Shown here piece by piece: positions 45,473 through 54,099 of a stretch of 64,000 nucleotides of DNA; position 1 is the stretch's first letter; every line of letters begins with the position of its first letter. The DNA is from Lysobacteraceae bacterium NML93-0399 (GTDB lineage Bacteria; Pseudomonadota; Gammaproteobacteria; Xanthomonadales; Xanthomonadaceae), in assembly GCA_002307375.1 (NCBI GenBank), contig NTJI01000001.1:1364001-1428000 (forward strand), given 5' to 3'. The position numbers and the translations under genes were made by a program. Under the pieces are notes generated by a model, which was not told the origin of the DNA, did not search any database, and saw only the letters and a list, made by a program, of their open reading frames with translations.

Positions 45473-46213
45473 ATGTCCGCTGTCCGCGCGCGCCTGCGTC
45501 CCGCGTCCCTGCTGCTCGCCGTCACGCTCGCGCTGTCGGGCGCGACCTTCGCGCAGAGCGACATCTCCAAGGTCAACGGCGGTGTTGAGGCCGAGGCCGG
45601 CCAGACCTACCGCGATCTGAGTACGGTCAACGGCGGCATCCGCATCGGCGACAACGCCACCGCGCGCGACGTGGAAACCGTCAATGGCGGCATCCGCGCC
45701 GGCGACGGCATCACCGTCGAAGACATGGAAACCGTCAACGGTGGCATCCAGACCGGCGCGCGCACCCAGGCCAAGTCGCTGACCACCGTCAACGGCGGCA
45801 TCCGCGTCGGCGCCGACGCACGCATCGACGGCAACGTCGAGAGCGTCAGCGGCGGCATCTTCGTCGACCGTGGCAGCCGCGTGGACGGCAACGTGTCCAC
45901 GGTCAACGGCGCGATCGGCCTGGTCGGCACCGAGGTCACCGGCGACGTCAAAACCGTCAACGGCGATGTCACCGTCGGCGCCGGCTCGCAGGTCCGCGGC
46001 AAGGTCGTGGTCGAAAAGCCTTCATCGAACTGGTTCCCGGTGACGATCAGCCGCCGCAACCCGCGCGTGATCATCGGCCCGGACGTCGTGGTCGACGGTC
46101 CGCTGGAGTTCAAGCGCGAAGTCACGCTGTACGTGCACGCGAGCGCCAGGACCGGCGCGATCAGCGGGGCGACGGCGATCCCCTACGACAGCGCGCGGGC
46201 ACCGCAGGAGTAA
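45473..46213 (+). CDS. Exported protein with eight 18-residue VNGG repeats
   Basis: A 246-residue protein with a signal peptide (SLLLAVTLALSGATFAQ) and a repeat block. The motif T-V-N-G-G-I recurs with Val at residues 34, 52, 70, 88, 106, 125, 143 and 162, that is every 18 or 19 residues. Such regular spacing predicts a beta-solenoid like that of bactofilin/DUF4097-type proteins. The C-terminal 60 residues (SNWFPVTISRRNPRVIIGPD, VVVDGPLEFKREVTLYVH) form another strand-rich part. No function is known; it could be a surface or periplasmic scaffold. Divergent from gpmI. Confidence 0.8.
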   Translation: MSAVRARLRPASLLLAVTLALSGATFAQSDISKVNGGVEAEAGQTYRDLSTVNGGIRIGDNATARDVETVNGGIRAGDGITVEDMETVNGGIQTGARTQAKSLTTVNGGIRVGADARIDGNVESVSGGIFVDRGSRVDGNVSTVNGAIGLVGTEVTGDVKTVNGDVTVGAGSQVRGKVVVEKPSSNWFPVTISRRNPRVIIGPDVVVDGPLEFKREVTLYVHASARTGAISGATAIPYDSARAPQE

Positions 46214-46435
46214 GCGCGCTTGCGTCCGCCTTTCGACGGGTGAAGCAGGAGCGACGCCCGGAAGCGGGCATGCTTTGTTCGTTGAGGACATCGGCAACCG
46301 GCTGCGTTCTCGACGCGCACCGCGGTCTTCAACCCCGCGTCCTCTGCGCGCGGCGAAGCTGGCAGACCCGACCGGTCACACAGACGCCTGGCATACGGAC
46401 GCCAGCCCGGCGCCGTGAACGCACGTATAGTGCGG

Positions 46436-46452
46436 CCTCCATGTTCTGGAGG
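46436..46452 (+). promoter_or_regulatory. Hairpin covering the ribosome site of the M28 peptidase gene
   Basis: CCTCCA (46436-46441) and TGGAGG (46447-46452) form a perfect 6-bp stem with a 5-base loop. TGGAGG is the Shine-Dalgarno sequence, 8 bases before ATG 46461, so folding would hide it. A -10-like TATAGT lies at 46426-46431; if transcription began just after it, part of the stem would be missing. Confidence 0.35.
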
Positions 46453-46460
46453 TTTTGAGG

Positions 46461-48167
46461 ATGCGCAGACCCCTTCTTCTGCTGGCGCTGCCGGCCGCGC
46501 TGGCGCTCGCCGCGTGCGGTGGCGACAACGACGCCGCCCCTGCGGCGACCCTGCCCGATGCGCAGGCCGCGCACAGCTTCTCGCCCGAGATCACCGGCGA
46601 AGATTTCGGTGAGATGGTGCGGATGCTGGCATCGGACGAGTTCGAAGGCCGCGCACCGGGCACGCCGGGCGAAGAGAAGACTGTCGAATACATCAAGGCG
46701 CAGTTCGAACGCATCGGCCTGCAGCCCGGCGGTGACAACGACAGCTGGTACCAGACCGTACCGATGATCGAAACCACGGCCGACCCGTCGACGGCGCTGC
46801 GCCTGCAGACCAGCGCTGGCGCGCGCGAGCTGACATTCGGCGATGACTTCGTGATCGGCACGCGCACCGGCCAGGCCGCGATCAGCGTCGCCGACAGCGA
46901 GCTGGTCTTCGTCGGCTACGGCGTCGACGCGCCCGAGCAGGACTGGAACGACTACGCCGGCCTCGACGTGAAGGGCAAGACGGTCGTGATGCTGGTCAAC
47001 GATCCGGGCTTCCACGCCAATGACGAAACCCTGTTCGACGGCGAGCGGATGACCTACTACGGCCGCTGGACGTACAAGTTCGAGGAAGCCGCGCGCAAGG
47101 GCGCGAACGCCGCGCTGATCATCCACGACACGCCCGGCGCGTCCTACGGCTGGGACGTGGTCAAGAACTCGTGGTCCGGCGCCCAGTTCGACCTGCGCGC
47201 CGAGGACGATCCCGAACCGCGCCTGCCGGCGCAGGGCTGGATCACCGGCGATGTCGCGCGCCAGCTGTTTGCCGATGCCGGTCTCGACCTCGACGAGCAG
47301 ATCAAGGCCGCCAACACCCGCGGCTTCAAGCCGGTGTCGCTCGACGCCATGGTCGGCTTCGATCTCAAGAGCACGATCGCCGAGAAAAGCTCGCGCAACG
47401 TGATCGGCATCCTGCCGGGAACCGAAACGCCCGAGCAGGCCATCCTCTACATCGCGCACTGGGACCATCTGGGCAAGCACGCGGGTGAAGGCAGCGACGG
47501 CGATGCGATCTACAACGGCGCGATCGACAACGCGACCGGCGTGGCCGGCATCATCGAGATCGCCGAGAAGTTCGCCACCAGCGAGCCCAAGCCGAAGCGT
47601 TCGCTGGCGTTCGTGGCCGTGACGCTCGAGGAATCGGGCCTGCTGGGCAGCAAGTACTACGTGGCACAGCCGAGCTTCGACCTGGCGCAGACGGTGGGCG
47701 TGATCAATCTCGACGCCATGAGCGTGGCCGGCCCGGCGCGCGACTTCGTCGTGACCGGCATGGGCAATTCGGAGCTGGAGGACATCCTCAAGACCTACGC
47801 CGACGCGCAGTCGCGCACGCTCGTGCCCGAGAGCAACACGGCCGGCGGGTTCTACTTCCGCTCCGACCACTTCAACTTCGCCAAGGCTGGCGTGCCGGCG
47901 CTCTACGCCAAGGGCGGCAGCGATCTGGTCGAAGGCGGCGCCGCGGCCGGCAAGGCGGCGAGCGACGACTACGCCAAGCGCTATCACCAGCCCAGTGACG
48001 TCTACAACCCGGACTGGAACCTCGACGGCGTGGTGCAGGATCTCGAAGCCCTGTACGGCGTGGGCCGCACGCTCGCCGACGGCGACCAGTGGCCGAACTG
48101 GTACGACGGCAATCCGTTCAAGGCCGCGCGCGACCAGATGCGCAGCGAAGCGGGTGGCGTGCAGTAA
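46461..48167 (+). CDS. M28-family zinc aminopeptidase, lipoprotein
   Basis: A 568-residue exported peptidase. The lipobox is LALAACGG. After an N-terminal cap and an inserted PA domain (VFVGYGVDAPEQDWNDYAGL, KGKTVVMLVNDPGF), the M28 core shows the metal ligands in YIAHWDHLG, NGAIDNATGVAGIIEIA, TLEESGLLGS and VINLDAMS, and the last His in KRYHQPSDVYN. It probably removes N-terminal residues from peptides in the periplasm. A strong terminator follows 27 bases after the stop. Confidence 0.92.
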   Translation: MRRPLLLLALPAALALAACGGDNDAAPAATLPDAQAAHSFSPEITGEDFGEMVRMLASDEFEGRAPGTPGEEKTVEYIKAQFERIGLQPGGDNDSWYQTVPMIETTADPSTALRLQTSAGARELTFGDDFVIGTRTGQAAISVADSELVFVGYGVDAPEQDWNDYAGLDVKGKTVVMLVNDPGFHANDETLFDGERMTYYGRWTYKFEEAARKGANAALIIHDTPGASYGWDVVKNSWSGAQFDLRAEDDPEPRLPAQGWITGDVARQLFADAGLDLDEQIKAANTRGFKPVSLDAMVGFDLKSTIAEKSSRNVIGILPGTETPEQAILYIAHWDHLGKHAGEGSDGDAIYNGAIDNATGVAGIIEIAEKFATSEPKPKRSLAFVAVTLEESGLLGSKYYVAQPSFDLAQTVGVINLDAMSVAGPARDFVVTGMGNSELEDILKTYADAQSRTLVPESNTAGGFYFRSDHFNFAKAGVPALYAKGGSDLVEGGAAAGKAASDDYAKRYHQPSDVYNPDWNLDGVVQDLEALYGVGRTLADGDQWPNWYDGNPFKAARDQMRSEAGGVQ

Positions 48168-48194
48168 GCGCGACACGTGCGGAGTGACACCGGG

Positions 48195-48225
48195 GGCGGC
48201 GACAGCGATGTCGCCGCCGTTTTTT
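48195..48225 (+). terminator. Rho-independent terminator of the M28 peptidase gene
   Basis: A perfect 10-bp stem (GGCGGCGACA with TGTCGCCGCC), loop GCGA, followed by GTTTTTT. Confidence 0.9.
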
Positions 48226-48318
48226 ATGCTCACCGCTGCGCCTGATGCGACCTTCTTCGGCGACACGGGATGACGTCCCGTGCGATAGGCATCCCGCATC
48301 CCCACCCGGAGTGATCCG

Positions 48319-48714
48319 ATGTCCCTTGCGACCGCTTACTGGTGCGTGCTGATCGCCGCACTGCTGCCGTATCTGTGGGTTGCCATCGCCAAGGCATCCG
48401 CGCCGCGTTACGACAACCGCGATCCGCGTGGCTGGGTGGCGCGCCAGGAGCATCCGCGCCTGAAGCGTGCCTACAACGCGCATCTCAATGCCCTGGAAGC
48501 CTTTGCGCCGTTCGCGGCGGCCGTCGTGCTGGCGCAGCTGGGCGGCGTCGCGCACCCGCGCATCGCGCTGCTGGCGCTGGTATTCGTCGGTCTGCGCGTG
48601 CTGCACGGCGTGGCTTACATCGTCGACCAGGCAGCCTTGCGCAGTCTGGCGTGGTTCGGCGCGCTCGCATGTGTCGTGGCACTGCTGGTGCAGGCCGCGC
48701 TGTCGGTCGCATGA
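48319..48714 (+). CDS. MAPEG-family membrane protein
   Basis: A 131-residue protein with four membrane spans and the family core between spans one and two, RQEHPRLKRAYNAHLNALEA, where glutathione- or lipid-contacting Arg/Asn residues sit in MAPEG proteins. Bacterial members may be glutathione transferases, but the substrate is unknown. Its stop overlaps the start of the HAD-family gene by four bases (ATGA). Confidence 0.88.
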   Translation: MSLATAYWCVLIAALLPYLWVAIAKASAPRYDNRDPRGWVARQEHPRLKRAYNAHLNALEAFAPFAAAVVLAQLGGVAHPRIALLALVFVGLRVLHGVAYIVDQAALRSLAWFGALACVVALLVQAALSVA

Positions 48715-49364
48715 GCACGCCGCAGACCGGCGCGCGACAGCGCACGCTGGCGTTGTTCGACTTCGACGGCACCATCACCACGCGCGAGACCCTGCCGGAC
48801 TTCGTGCGCTATGCCATCTCGCGGCGACGTCGCTGGTGCGGCATCGTCCTGTTCGCGCTGCCGGCGCTGGCCTACCGGATGGGTCTGATACCGGTGTCGC
48901 TGCTTCGGACCGTGCTGATCCGCTATGCCTTTACCGGTGCGGCGCGCTCGGCGGTCGAACACGCAGGCCGACGTTTTGCACGCGACGTGCTTCCGGCGCT
49001 CGTGCGGCCCGACATGCAGGCGCGGATCGACGCGCATCGCGCCGATGGCGACCGCGTGGTGGTCGTGTCGGGCGGGTTCGATGTGTACCTGCGGCCCTGG
49101 TGCGAGGCGCAGGGCATCGAGCTGGTGTGCTCGGCCCTGGACACGCGCGGCGATCGTCTCAGCGGCCGCTATGCAGGACCGCAATGCGTGGCCGAGGAGA
49201 AAGCCCGTCAGGTGCGTGCGCGCTACGATCTGACCGCATTCGCCGAGATCCACGCGCATGGGGACACGCACGAGGATCACGCCCTGCTCGCGCTCGCGCA
49301 TCGCGCCACTTATCGAGGCGCACCGTGGCCGCCCCTGGCCGCTACAGAGGCCTCGACCGGCTGA
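48711..49364 (+). CDS. HAD-IB family phosphatase
   Basis: A 217-residue haloacid dehalogenase-fold phosphatase of the SerB-like IB group. Motif I is LALFDFDGTITTRET with nucleophile Asp, motif II VVVVSGGFDVYLRPW, motif III the Lys in CVAEEKARQVRA and motif IV HAHGDTHEDHALLALA. A hydrophobic helical cap (GIVLFALPALAYRMGLIPVS) suggests a membrane-associated or lipid-like substrate. Translationally coupled to the MAPEG gene (4-base overlap). Confidence 0.9.
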   Translation: MSTPQTGARQRTLALFDFDGTITTRETLPDFVRYAISRRRRWCGIVLFALPALAYRMGLIPVSLLRTVLIRYAFTGAARSAVEHAGRRFARDVLPALVRPDMQARIDAHRADGDRVVVVSGGFDVYLRPWCEAQGIELVCSALDTRGDRLSGRYAGPQCVAEEKARQVRARYDLTAFAEIHAHGDTHEDHALLALAHRATYRGAPWPPLAATEASTG

Positions 49365-49507
49365 CCGGCGCCATCTGTGCCAGAACAGCGTCCAAGAAAA
49401 AGCCGCCCGCCTGGAGAGACGGACGGCAACAGGGCCGATTGGAGAGAGAGCGACGCGCAGTGCGCCTGATCAGCCCGGGAGACGCATTGGTGTTCTGGAA
49501 AATGCGA

Positions 49508-49804
49508 TCAGGTACCGGTCGTGGTGCCGTCACCTTCCACCGGCGGGGTCGCGGGCGGCGTGGTCGTCGGATCGGTCGGGGGCTGGGTCATCGGATCCGT
49601 CGGCGGGGGCATGGTGGGATCGGTGGGCGGGGTCGTGGAATCGGCCGGCGGCTGGGTCATCGGATCGGTGGCCGGCGGCGGCATGGCCGGGTCGTTCATC
49701 GGTGCCGGATCGGTCGGCGGCACGTCCGGCGGCGGCGGATCGTTGGTACACGCGGTGAAGGCGAAGGCCATCGCGGCCACCAGCGGAAAGGCAACGTGTC
49801 GCAT
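49508..49804 (-). CDS. Proline/threonine-rich lipoprotein
   Basis: A 98-residue protein with a lipobox signal (VAAMAFAFTACTND) followed only by low-complexity Pro/Thr/Asp sequence with repeats of the type PPPxTDPMTQPPxD. This looks like an extended wall-spanning or spacer lipoprotein. Start ATG 49804 is taken because the signal begins there; nine extra codons are possible upstream. The repeats at DNA level are G-rich on the plus strand. Confidence 0.7.
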   Translation of the reverse strand: MRHVAFPLVAAMAFAFTACTNDPPPPDVPPTDPAPMNDPAMPPPATDPMTQPPADSTTPPTDPTMPPPTDPMTQPPTDPTTTPPATPPVEGDGTTTGT

Positions 49805-50002
49805 TGGAAACTCCTTCGTGGGTATTGGCACGCAGTGTCCGGCAGGCTCTGTGGTGTCGCCGTCATGCGTGACGTGCAGATTCCGTTAGCGGCATATCCG
49901 CACGGCCTGCGGTTCAATGACGTCGCGCCTGCGTGACGCCTGCCGCTCGCGTGAGGTCCGCGTCACGACAGAGCCGTCACACGCCGCTTTTAAGCTTGCG
50001 CG

Positions 50003-51301
50003 ATGGCGATGCGCGGCCCCCTGCCCTCCGACACTCCGGCCCCCGACGCGTCGCGATGTCGGGCGCTTGCCCACCGCTTCGATACGGTACGCGCCCGGAC
50101 CGCGCACCTTGCTGCACCGATCGGCGCGGAGGACGCGATGGTGCAGAGCATGGAAGACGCCAGTCCAACCAAATGGCACCTGGCGCACACCACCTGGTTC
50201 TTCGAGCGTTTCGTCCTGGCCGAAACACCGGGATACGAGCAGCTCGACCGGGCCTGGGACTACCTGTTCAACAGCTATTACCAGGGTGCGGGCCCGATGC
50301 ATGCACGGCCGCGTCGCGGCGTGCTGTCGCGGCCCTCGCTTGCGCAGGTATTCGCCTATCGGGCGGCCGTCGAGACACGCATGCGCGAGCAGCTGCAGGC
50401 CGGTGCGCTGGATGCACGCCTGCTCGATGTGGTCGAGCTGGGCCTGCAGCATGAGCAGCAGCATCAGGAACTGCTGCTGACCGACATCAAGCACGCGTTC
50501 TCGTGCAACCCGCTCACGCCCGCGTATCGCGAAGACCTGCCGCGGGTGCACGGCGAGGGCAGCGCCCTGCGCTGGATTTCGCGCCAGGAATCGATCGTCG
50601 AGATCGGCCACCCAGCCTGGCCAGACCAGGCGGCGTTCGCCTACGACAACGAATCGCCGCGACATCGCGTTCTGGTTCCGGCGCATGCCTTGGCGCACCG
50701 CCCGGTGACGAATGCCGAATACCGCGATTTCATCGCCGATGGCGGCTACCGCACCGCGACGCTGTGGCTCAGCGCCGGCTGGGAGACGGTCCGTGCGCTG
50801 GGGTGGCAACGACCGCTGTACTGGAGCGAAGACGATGCAGCCGTGTTCACCCTGGGCGGTTGGCGCGATCTCGATCCCGACGCCCCGGTGTGCCACCTGA
50901 GCTACTACGAGGCCGACGCCTTCGCGCGTTGGGCCGAAGCCCGCCTGCCCACCGAATTCGAGTGGGAACAGGCCGCCGCCTCGCTGGCGGTCGACGGCAA
51001 TTTCGTCGATGCCGGCCACCTGCACCCGCATGCACCGCGCACGGCCTCCACGGGCCTGCAGCAGATGTTCGGCGATGTCTGGGAATGGACCAGCAGCGCC
51101 TACACCGCGTATCCGGGCTATCGGCCTTGGCCGGGCACGCTCGGCGAATACAACGGCAAGTTCATGGACGCGCAGTGGATCCTGCGCGGCGGCAGCTGCG
51201 TAACCGCGGCCGACCATGTCCGCGCCAGCTACCGCAATTTCTTTCCCTCCGACGCACGCTGGCAGTTCGCCGGCGTGCGCCTGGCCAAGGATTCCGCATG
51301 A
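50003..51301 (+). CDS. egtB: Ergothioneine synthase EgtB (hercynine sulfoxide synthase)
   Basis: A 432-residue non-heme iron enzyme joining hercynine with a thiol substrate by O2. The N-terminal DinB-like domain has the iron ligands in KWHLAHTTWFFERF and LQHEQQHQELLLTD (His and HxxxH). The C-terminal FGE-sulfatase domain shows RPVTNAEYRDFIADGGY, LPTEFEWEQAA, MFGDVWEWTSSAY and LRGGSCVTAADHVR. It overlaps egtD by four bases; together they give hercynine and its sulfoxide. No egtC or egtE is adjacent. Confidence 0.94.
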   Translation: MAMRGPLPSDTPAPDASRCRALAHRFDTVRARTAHLAAPIGAEDAMVQSMEDASPTKWHLAHTTWFFERFVLAETPGYEQLDRAWDYLFNSYYQGAGPMHARPRRGVLSRPSLAQVFAYRAAVETRMREQLQAGALDARLLDVVELGLQHEQQHQELLLTDIKHAFSCNPLTPAYREDLPRVHGEGSALRWISRQESIVEIGHPAWPDQAAFAYDNESPRHRVLVPAHALAHRPVTNAEYRDFIADGGYRTATLWLSAGWETVRALGWQRPLYWSEDDAAVFTLGGWRDLDPDAPVCHLSYYEADAFARWAEARLPTEFEWEQAAASLAVDGNFVDAGHLHPHAPRTASTGLQQMFGDVWEWTSSAYTAYPGYRPWPGTLGEYNGKFMDAQWILRGGSCVTAADHVRASYRNFFPSDARWQFAGVRLAKDSA

Positions 51302-52281
51302 ATGCCGCCATCGCCCGTGCCCGCGCCCAGGCCGCGCTGACCGATCTGCGCCCGCAGCCGGACGACATCGCCGCAGACGCCATCGCAGGCCTGTCACGCA
51401 CGCCCAAGTCGCTGCCGTCGAAATACTTCTATGACGCCGAAGGCTCGCGGCTGTTCGAGGCCATCACCCGGCAGCCCGAGTACTACCTCACGCGCGTGGA
51501 ACTGGCGTTGATGGAGGCGCAGATGCCGTCGATCGCCCAGGCGATCGGGGGCGGCGTGCATGTGGTGGAGTTCGGCAGCGGCAGCGGGCGCAAGACCGAA
51601 CTGCTGCTCGAGGGCCTCGACGCGCCGGTCGCCTATACGCCGATCGAGATCTCGCGCACCGCCCTGATGGACAGCGTGACCCGGCTCGGCCAACAGTTTG
51701 CGGACGTGGAAATGCTGCCCGTGTGCGCCGATTTCACCCGGCCGGTGCCACTTCCCGCCGCCGCACGCCGTGCCCAGCGCACCCTGGTGTTCTTCCCCGG
51801 CTCGACGTTGGGCAATTTCAACAACGCCGAGGCCGTGCAGCTGCTGACTTCCATGCGCGACACCATGGCCGCCGACGGCTGCGCGCTGATCGGCATCGAC
51901 CTGGACAAGGACCCGGCGACGATCGAGGCGGCCTACAACGACCTGGCCGGCGTCACGGCCGCGTTCACCCTCAATCTGTTGGCGCGGCTCAATCGCGAGA
52001 TCGGCAGCGACTTCGACCTCGATGGCTTCCGCCACCACGCGGTGTATGCGCGCGAGCGCATGCGGATCGAAACCGCGCTGGTCAGCGAACGGGCGCAGGC
52101 GGTGCACATCGGAGACCGGCGTTTCGAGTTCGCCGAAGGCGAAGCAATGCGCGTCGAGGTCAGTCAGAAATACACCGATGCCTCGTTCGCAGCGCTCGCC
52201 GCGCAGGCCGGGCTGCGTGTCAGCCACGGCTGGAACGACACAAGCGACTGCTTCGGCCTGCGCCTGCTGCAACCTGCCTGA
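51298..52281 (+). CDS. egtD: L-histidine N-alpha-trimethyltransferase EgtD
   Basis: A 327-residue SAM-dependent enzyme that trimethylates histidine to hercynine, the first step to ergothioneine. Family segments are LPSKYFYDAEGSRLFEAITR, PEYYLTRVE, VEFGSGSGRKTELLL (SAM loop), FFPGSTLGNF and the C-terminal VEVSQKYTDASFAALAAQAG. Start overlaps the egtB stop (ATGA). DUF3253 and DUF938 genes follow closely. Confidence 0.95.
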   Translation: MNAAIARARAQAALTDLRPQPDDIAADAIAGLSRTPKSLPSKYFYDAEGSRLFEAITRQPEYYLTRVELALMEAQMPSIAQAIGGGVHVVEFGSGSGRKTELLLEGLDAPVAYTPIEISRTALMDSVTRLGQQFADVEMLPVCADFTRPVPLPAAARRAQRTLVFFPGSTLGNFNNAEAVQLLTSMRDTMAADGCALIGIDLDKDPATIEAAYNDLAGVTAAFTLNLLARLNREIGSDFDLDGFRHHAVYARERMRIETALVSERAQAVHIGDRRFEFAEGEAMRVEVSQKYTDASFAALAAQAGLRVSHGWNDTSDCFGLRLLQPA

Positions 52282-52284
52282 GCC

Positions 52285-52560
52285 GTGTCGGGCACCGAGG
52301 CCCGCATCGCCGCGGAGATTCGGACACTGCTGGCTGCGCGCGCGCCCGACGCTTCGATCTGCCCGTCCGAGGTGGCGCGACGGCTGTGCGCGTCAGACCA
52401 CTGGCGCGATGCGATGCCCGATGTGCGCCGCGTGGCACGCGCGCTCGCTGCAGACGGCCTCCTCCGGATCACGCAGGGGGACACGGTGCTCGATCCGGCC
52501 GATAACGCAGCTCCCGGCCCCATCCGGCTGCGTCGTGGGCCGCAGTGGCGCGCAACCTGA
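52285..52560 (+). CDS. DUF3253 protein
   Basis: A 91-residue protein of the DUF3253 family: a small winged-helix-like unit with ICPSEVARRLCASDHWRDAM, DVRRVARALAADGLLRITQG and a C-terminal GPIRLRRGP. It begins at GTG 52285, three bases after the egtD stop, so it is probably part of the egt transcript. Function is unknown. Confidence 0.85.
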   Translation: MSGTEARIAAEIRTLLAARAPDASICPSEVARRLCASDHWRDAMPDVRRVARALAADGLLRITQGDTVLDPADNAAPGPIRLRRGPQWRAT

Positions 52561-52585
52561 CACGACCACGGGTATCGTGACGCCG

Positions 52586-53203
52586 ATGACCGTAACGCCG
52601 CCCGCAGCCGATCTTCCGTTCTCGCCTGCGTGCGAGCGCAACCGCGGTCCGATCCTCGAGGTGCTGCAGGTCCACTTCCGTGACCGGCAGGAAGTGCTGG
52701 AGATCGGCAGCGGCACCGGCCAGCACGCGGTCCATTTCGCCGCGGCGATGCCATGGCTGCGCTGGCAGTGCTCGGAGCGCGCGTCGCAGCTGGGCGGCAC
52801 CACCCAATGGCTCGATGCCGCGGCGCTGCCGAACACGCCGGCGCCGCTCGCGCTCGATGTCGCGCAGGGCCCCTGGCCGCGCCACCGCTTCGATGCAGCG
52901 TTCACCGCCAACACCTTCCACATCATGGGCTGGCCGGCAGTCGAGGCATGCTTCGCCGGCTTCGACGAGGTACTGGCCGCGGATGCGACGCTCGTGGTCT
53001 ATGGCCCGTTCAACGACAGCGGCGCCTACACCAGTGAGAGCAACCGCGCCTTCGACGGCTGGCTGAAAGCGCGCGATCCCGATTCGGGCATCCGCGATCT
53101 GCAGGCGGTCGACGCGCTCGCCGCAGGTATCGGCCTCCAGCTGCTCGCCGATGTGCCGATGCCGGCGCACAACCGCTGCGTGGCCTGGCGGCGCGCCGGC
53201 TGA
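52586..53203 (+). CDS. DUF938 methyltransferase-like protein
   Basis: A 205-residue protein of the DUF938 family with an N-terminal SPACERNRGPILEVL and a SAM-binding loop EVLEIGSGTGQHAVHFA, followed by the family-specific NTFHIMGWPAVEACFAG and YGPFNDSGAYTSESNRAFD. Likely a class I methyltransferase of unknown substrate. 25 bases after the DUF3253 gene, same strand. Confidence 0.88.
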   Translation: MTVTPPAADLPFSPACERNRGPILEVLQVHFRDRQEVLEIGSGTGQHAVHFAAAMPWLRWQCSERASQLGGTTQWLDAAALPNTPAPLALDVAQGPWPRHRFDAAFTANTFHIMGWPAVEACFAGFDEVLAADATLVVYGPFNDSGAYTSESNRAFDGWLKARDPDSGIRDLQAVDALAAGIGLQLLADVPMPAHNRCVAWRRAG

Positions 53204-53448
53204 AGGCATGCGCGAGGCCGGCCACGACGCTCGCGCCGCGGCCCACACACCACCGCGAATCACCCAGATGCATGGATCGCGTGTCTGGAGATGCAGCGCT
53301 TGTCTGCATCCGCGCACGTGGCTCCGGCCGGCGACCTTGCGGCAGCGATTGCCTCGGCAGGGCGCATCCGTGGCACCGATCCCAGCGTCGCCCCGCGCGG
53401 CATGGCTACAATCGGTGCGGGGAGTCACACATACGTCATACAGGGGAC

Positions 53449-54090
53449 ATGGAGATGGAATACCTGCGATCCGGCCTGCTGTCGCTGGGCCTGCTGTTCG
53501 CGTCGAGCGTCGGTGCGCAATCGCTGCCGGCGCCGGCCGAGTTCTACTTCGACGACGATGCGCGCACCGCGGTGCCGGTGGTCGCGATCGAGGGCAATGA
53601 CGATCAGACCCACGCGCGGCTGATGCAACTCATCGATCGCAACGCCCGCAACGCCGACCAGGCACGCGGCCAGCTTGCACGGGCGCTGATACAGGCCGGG
53701 CGCGAAGATGCGGGCCGCACGCTCTACGCCCAGGCTTTCGCAAACCTGTCGACGCGCGCGCCCCTGCGCAGTGCGCTGCACTGGAACTTCGCATGGGACC
53801 TCTACCGTGCCGGTCACCACGATGAGGCGCTCGACCAGTGGCGACAGGCGCTCGACGGGCGTCTGCTCAAGCCCGGCTGGGCCCCGCCAACGCTGGCGCT
53901 GGCGCTGTGGTCGGCCGACCGGCGCGACGAAGCCCTGCAGTGGTACGCGGCCGCGGTGCGCACCGAACCGACGCTTTGGAACGATCCGGCGAACTACCCG
54001 ACGCTACTGCCGGACTGGACCGACCGCGAACTGGCGGTGCTGGCCGAGGTGTTCGCTGCCTGGCAGGCATCGCCACCGGCGTGGCCCTGA
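53449..54090 (+). CDS. Exported TPR-type protein of unknown function
   Basis: A 213-residue protein with a signal peptide (LRSGLLSLGLLFASSVGAQS) and helical tetratricopeptide-like pairs (ARGQLARALIQAGREDAGRT, AWDLYRAGHHDEALDQWRQA, LALWSADRRDEALQWYAAAV). Likely a periplasmic scaffold. ATG 53449 is followed by a second in-frame ATG two codons on. Convergent with the ankyrin gene of the effector island (nine bases between stops). Confidence 0.75.
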   Translation: MEMEYLRSGLLSLGLLFASSVGAQSLPAPAEFYFDDDARTAVPVVAIEGNDDQTHARLMQLIDRNARNADQARGQLARALIQAGREDAGRTLYAQAFANLSTRAPLRSALHWNFAWDLYRAGHHDEALDQWRQALDGRLLKPGWAPPTLALALWSADRRDEALQWYAAAVRTEPTLWNDPANYPTLLPDWTDRELAVLAEVFAAWQASPPAWP

Positions 54091-54099
54091 CGGTGCGCC

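Noticed and set aside
49508-49804. Glycine-rich protein on the plus strand at 49521-49889
   Set aside because: The minus-strand frame has a proper lipoprotein signal at its start; the Gly/Val-rich plus-strand frame is its shadow.
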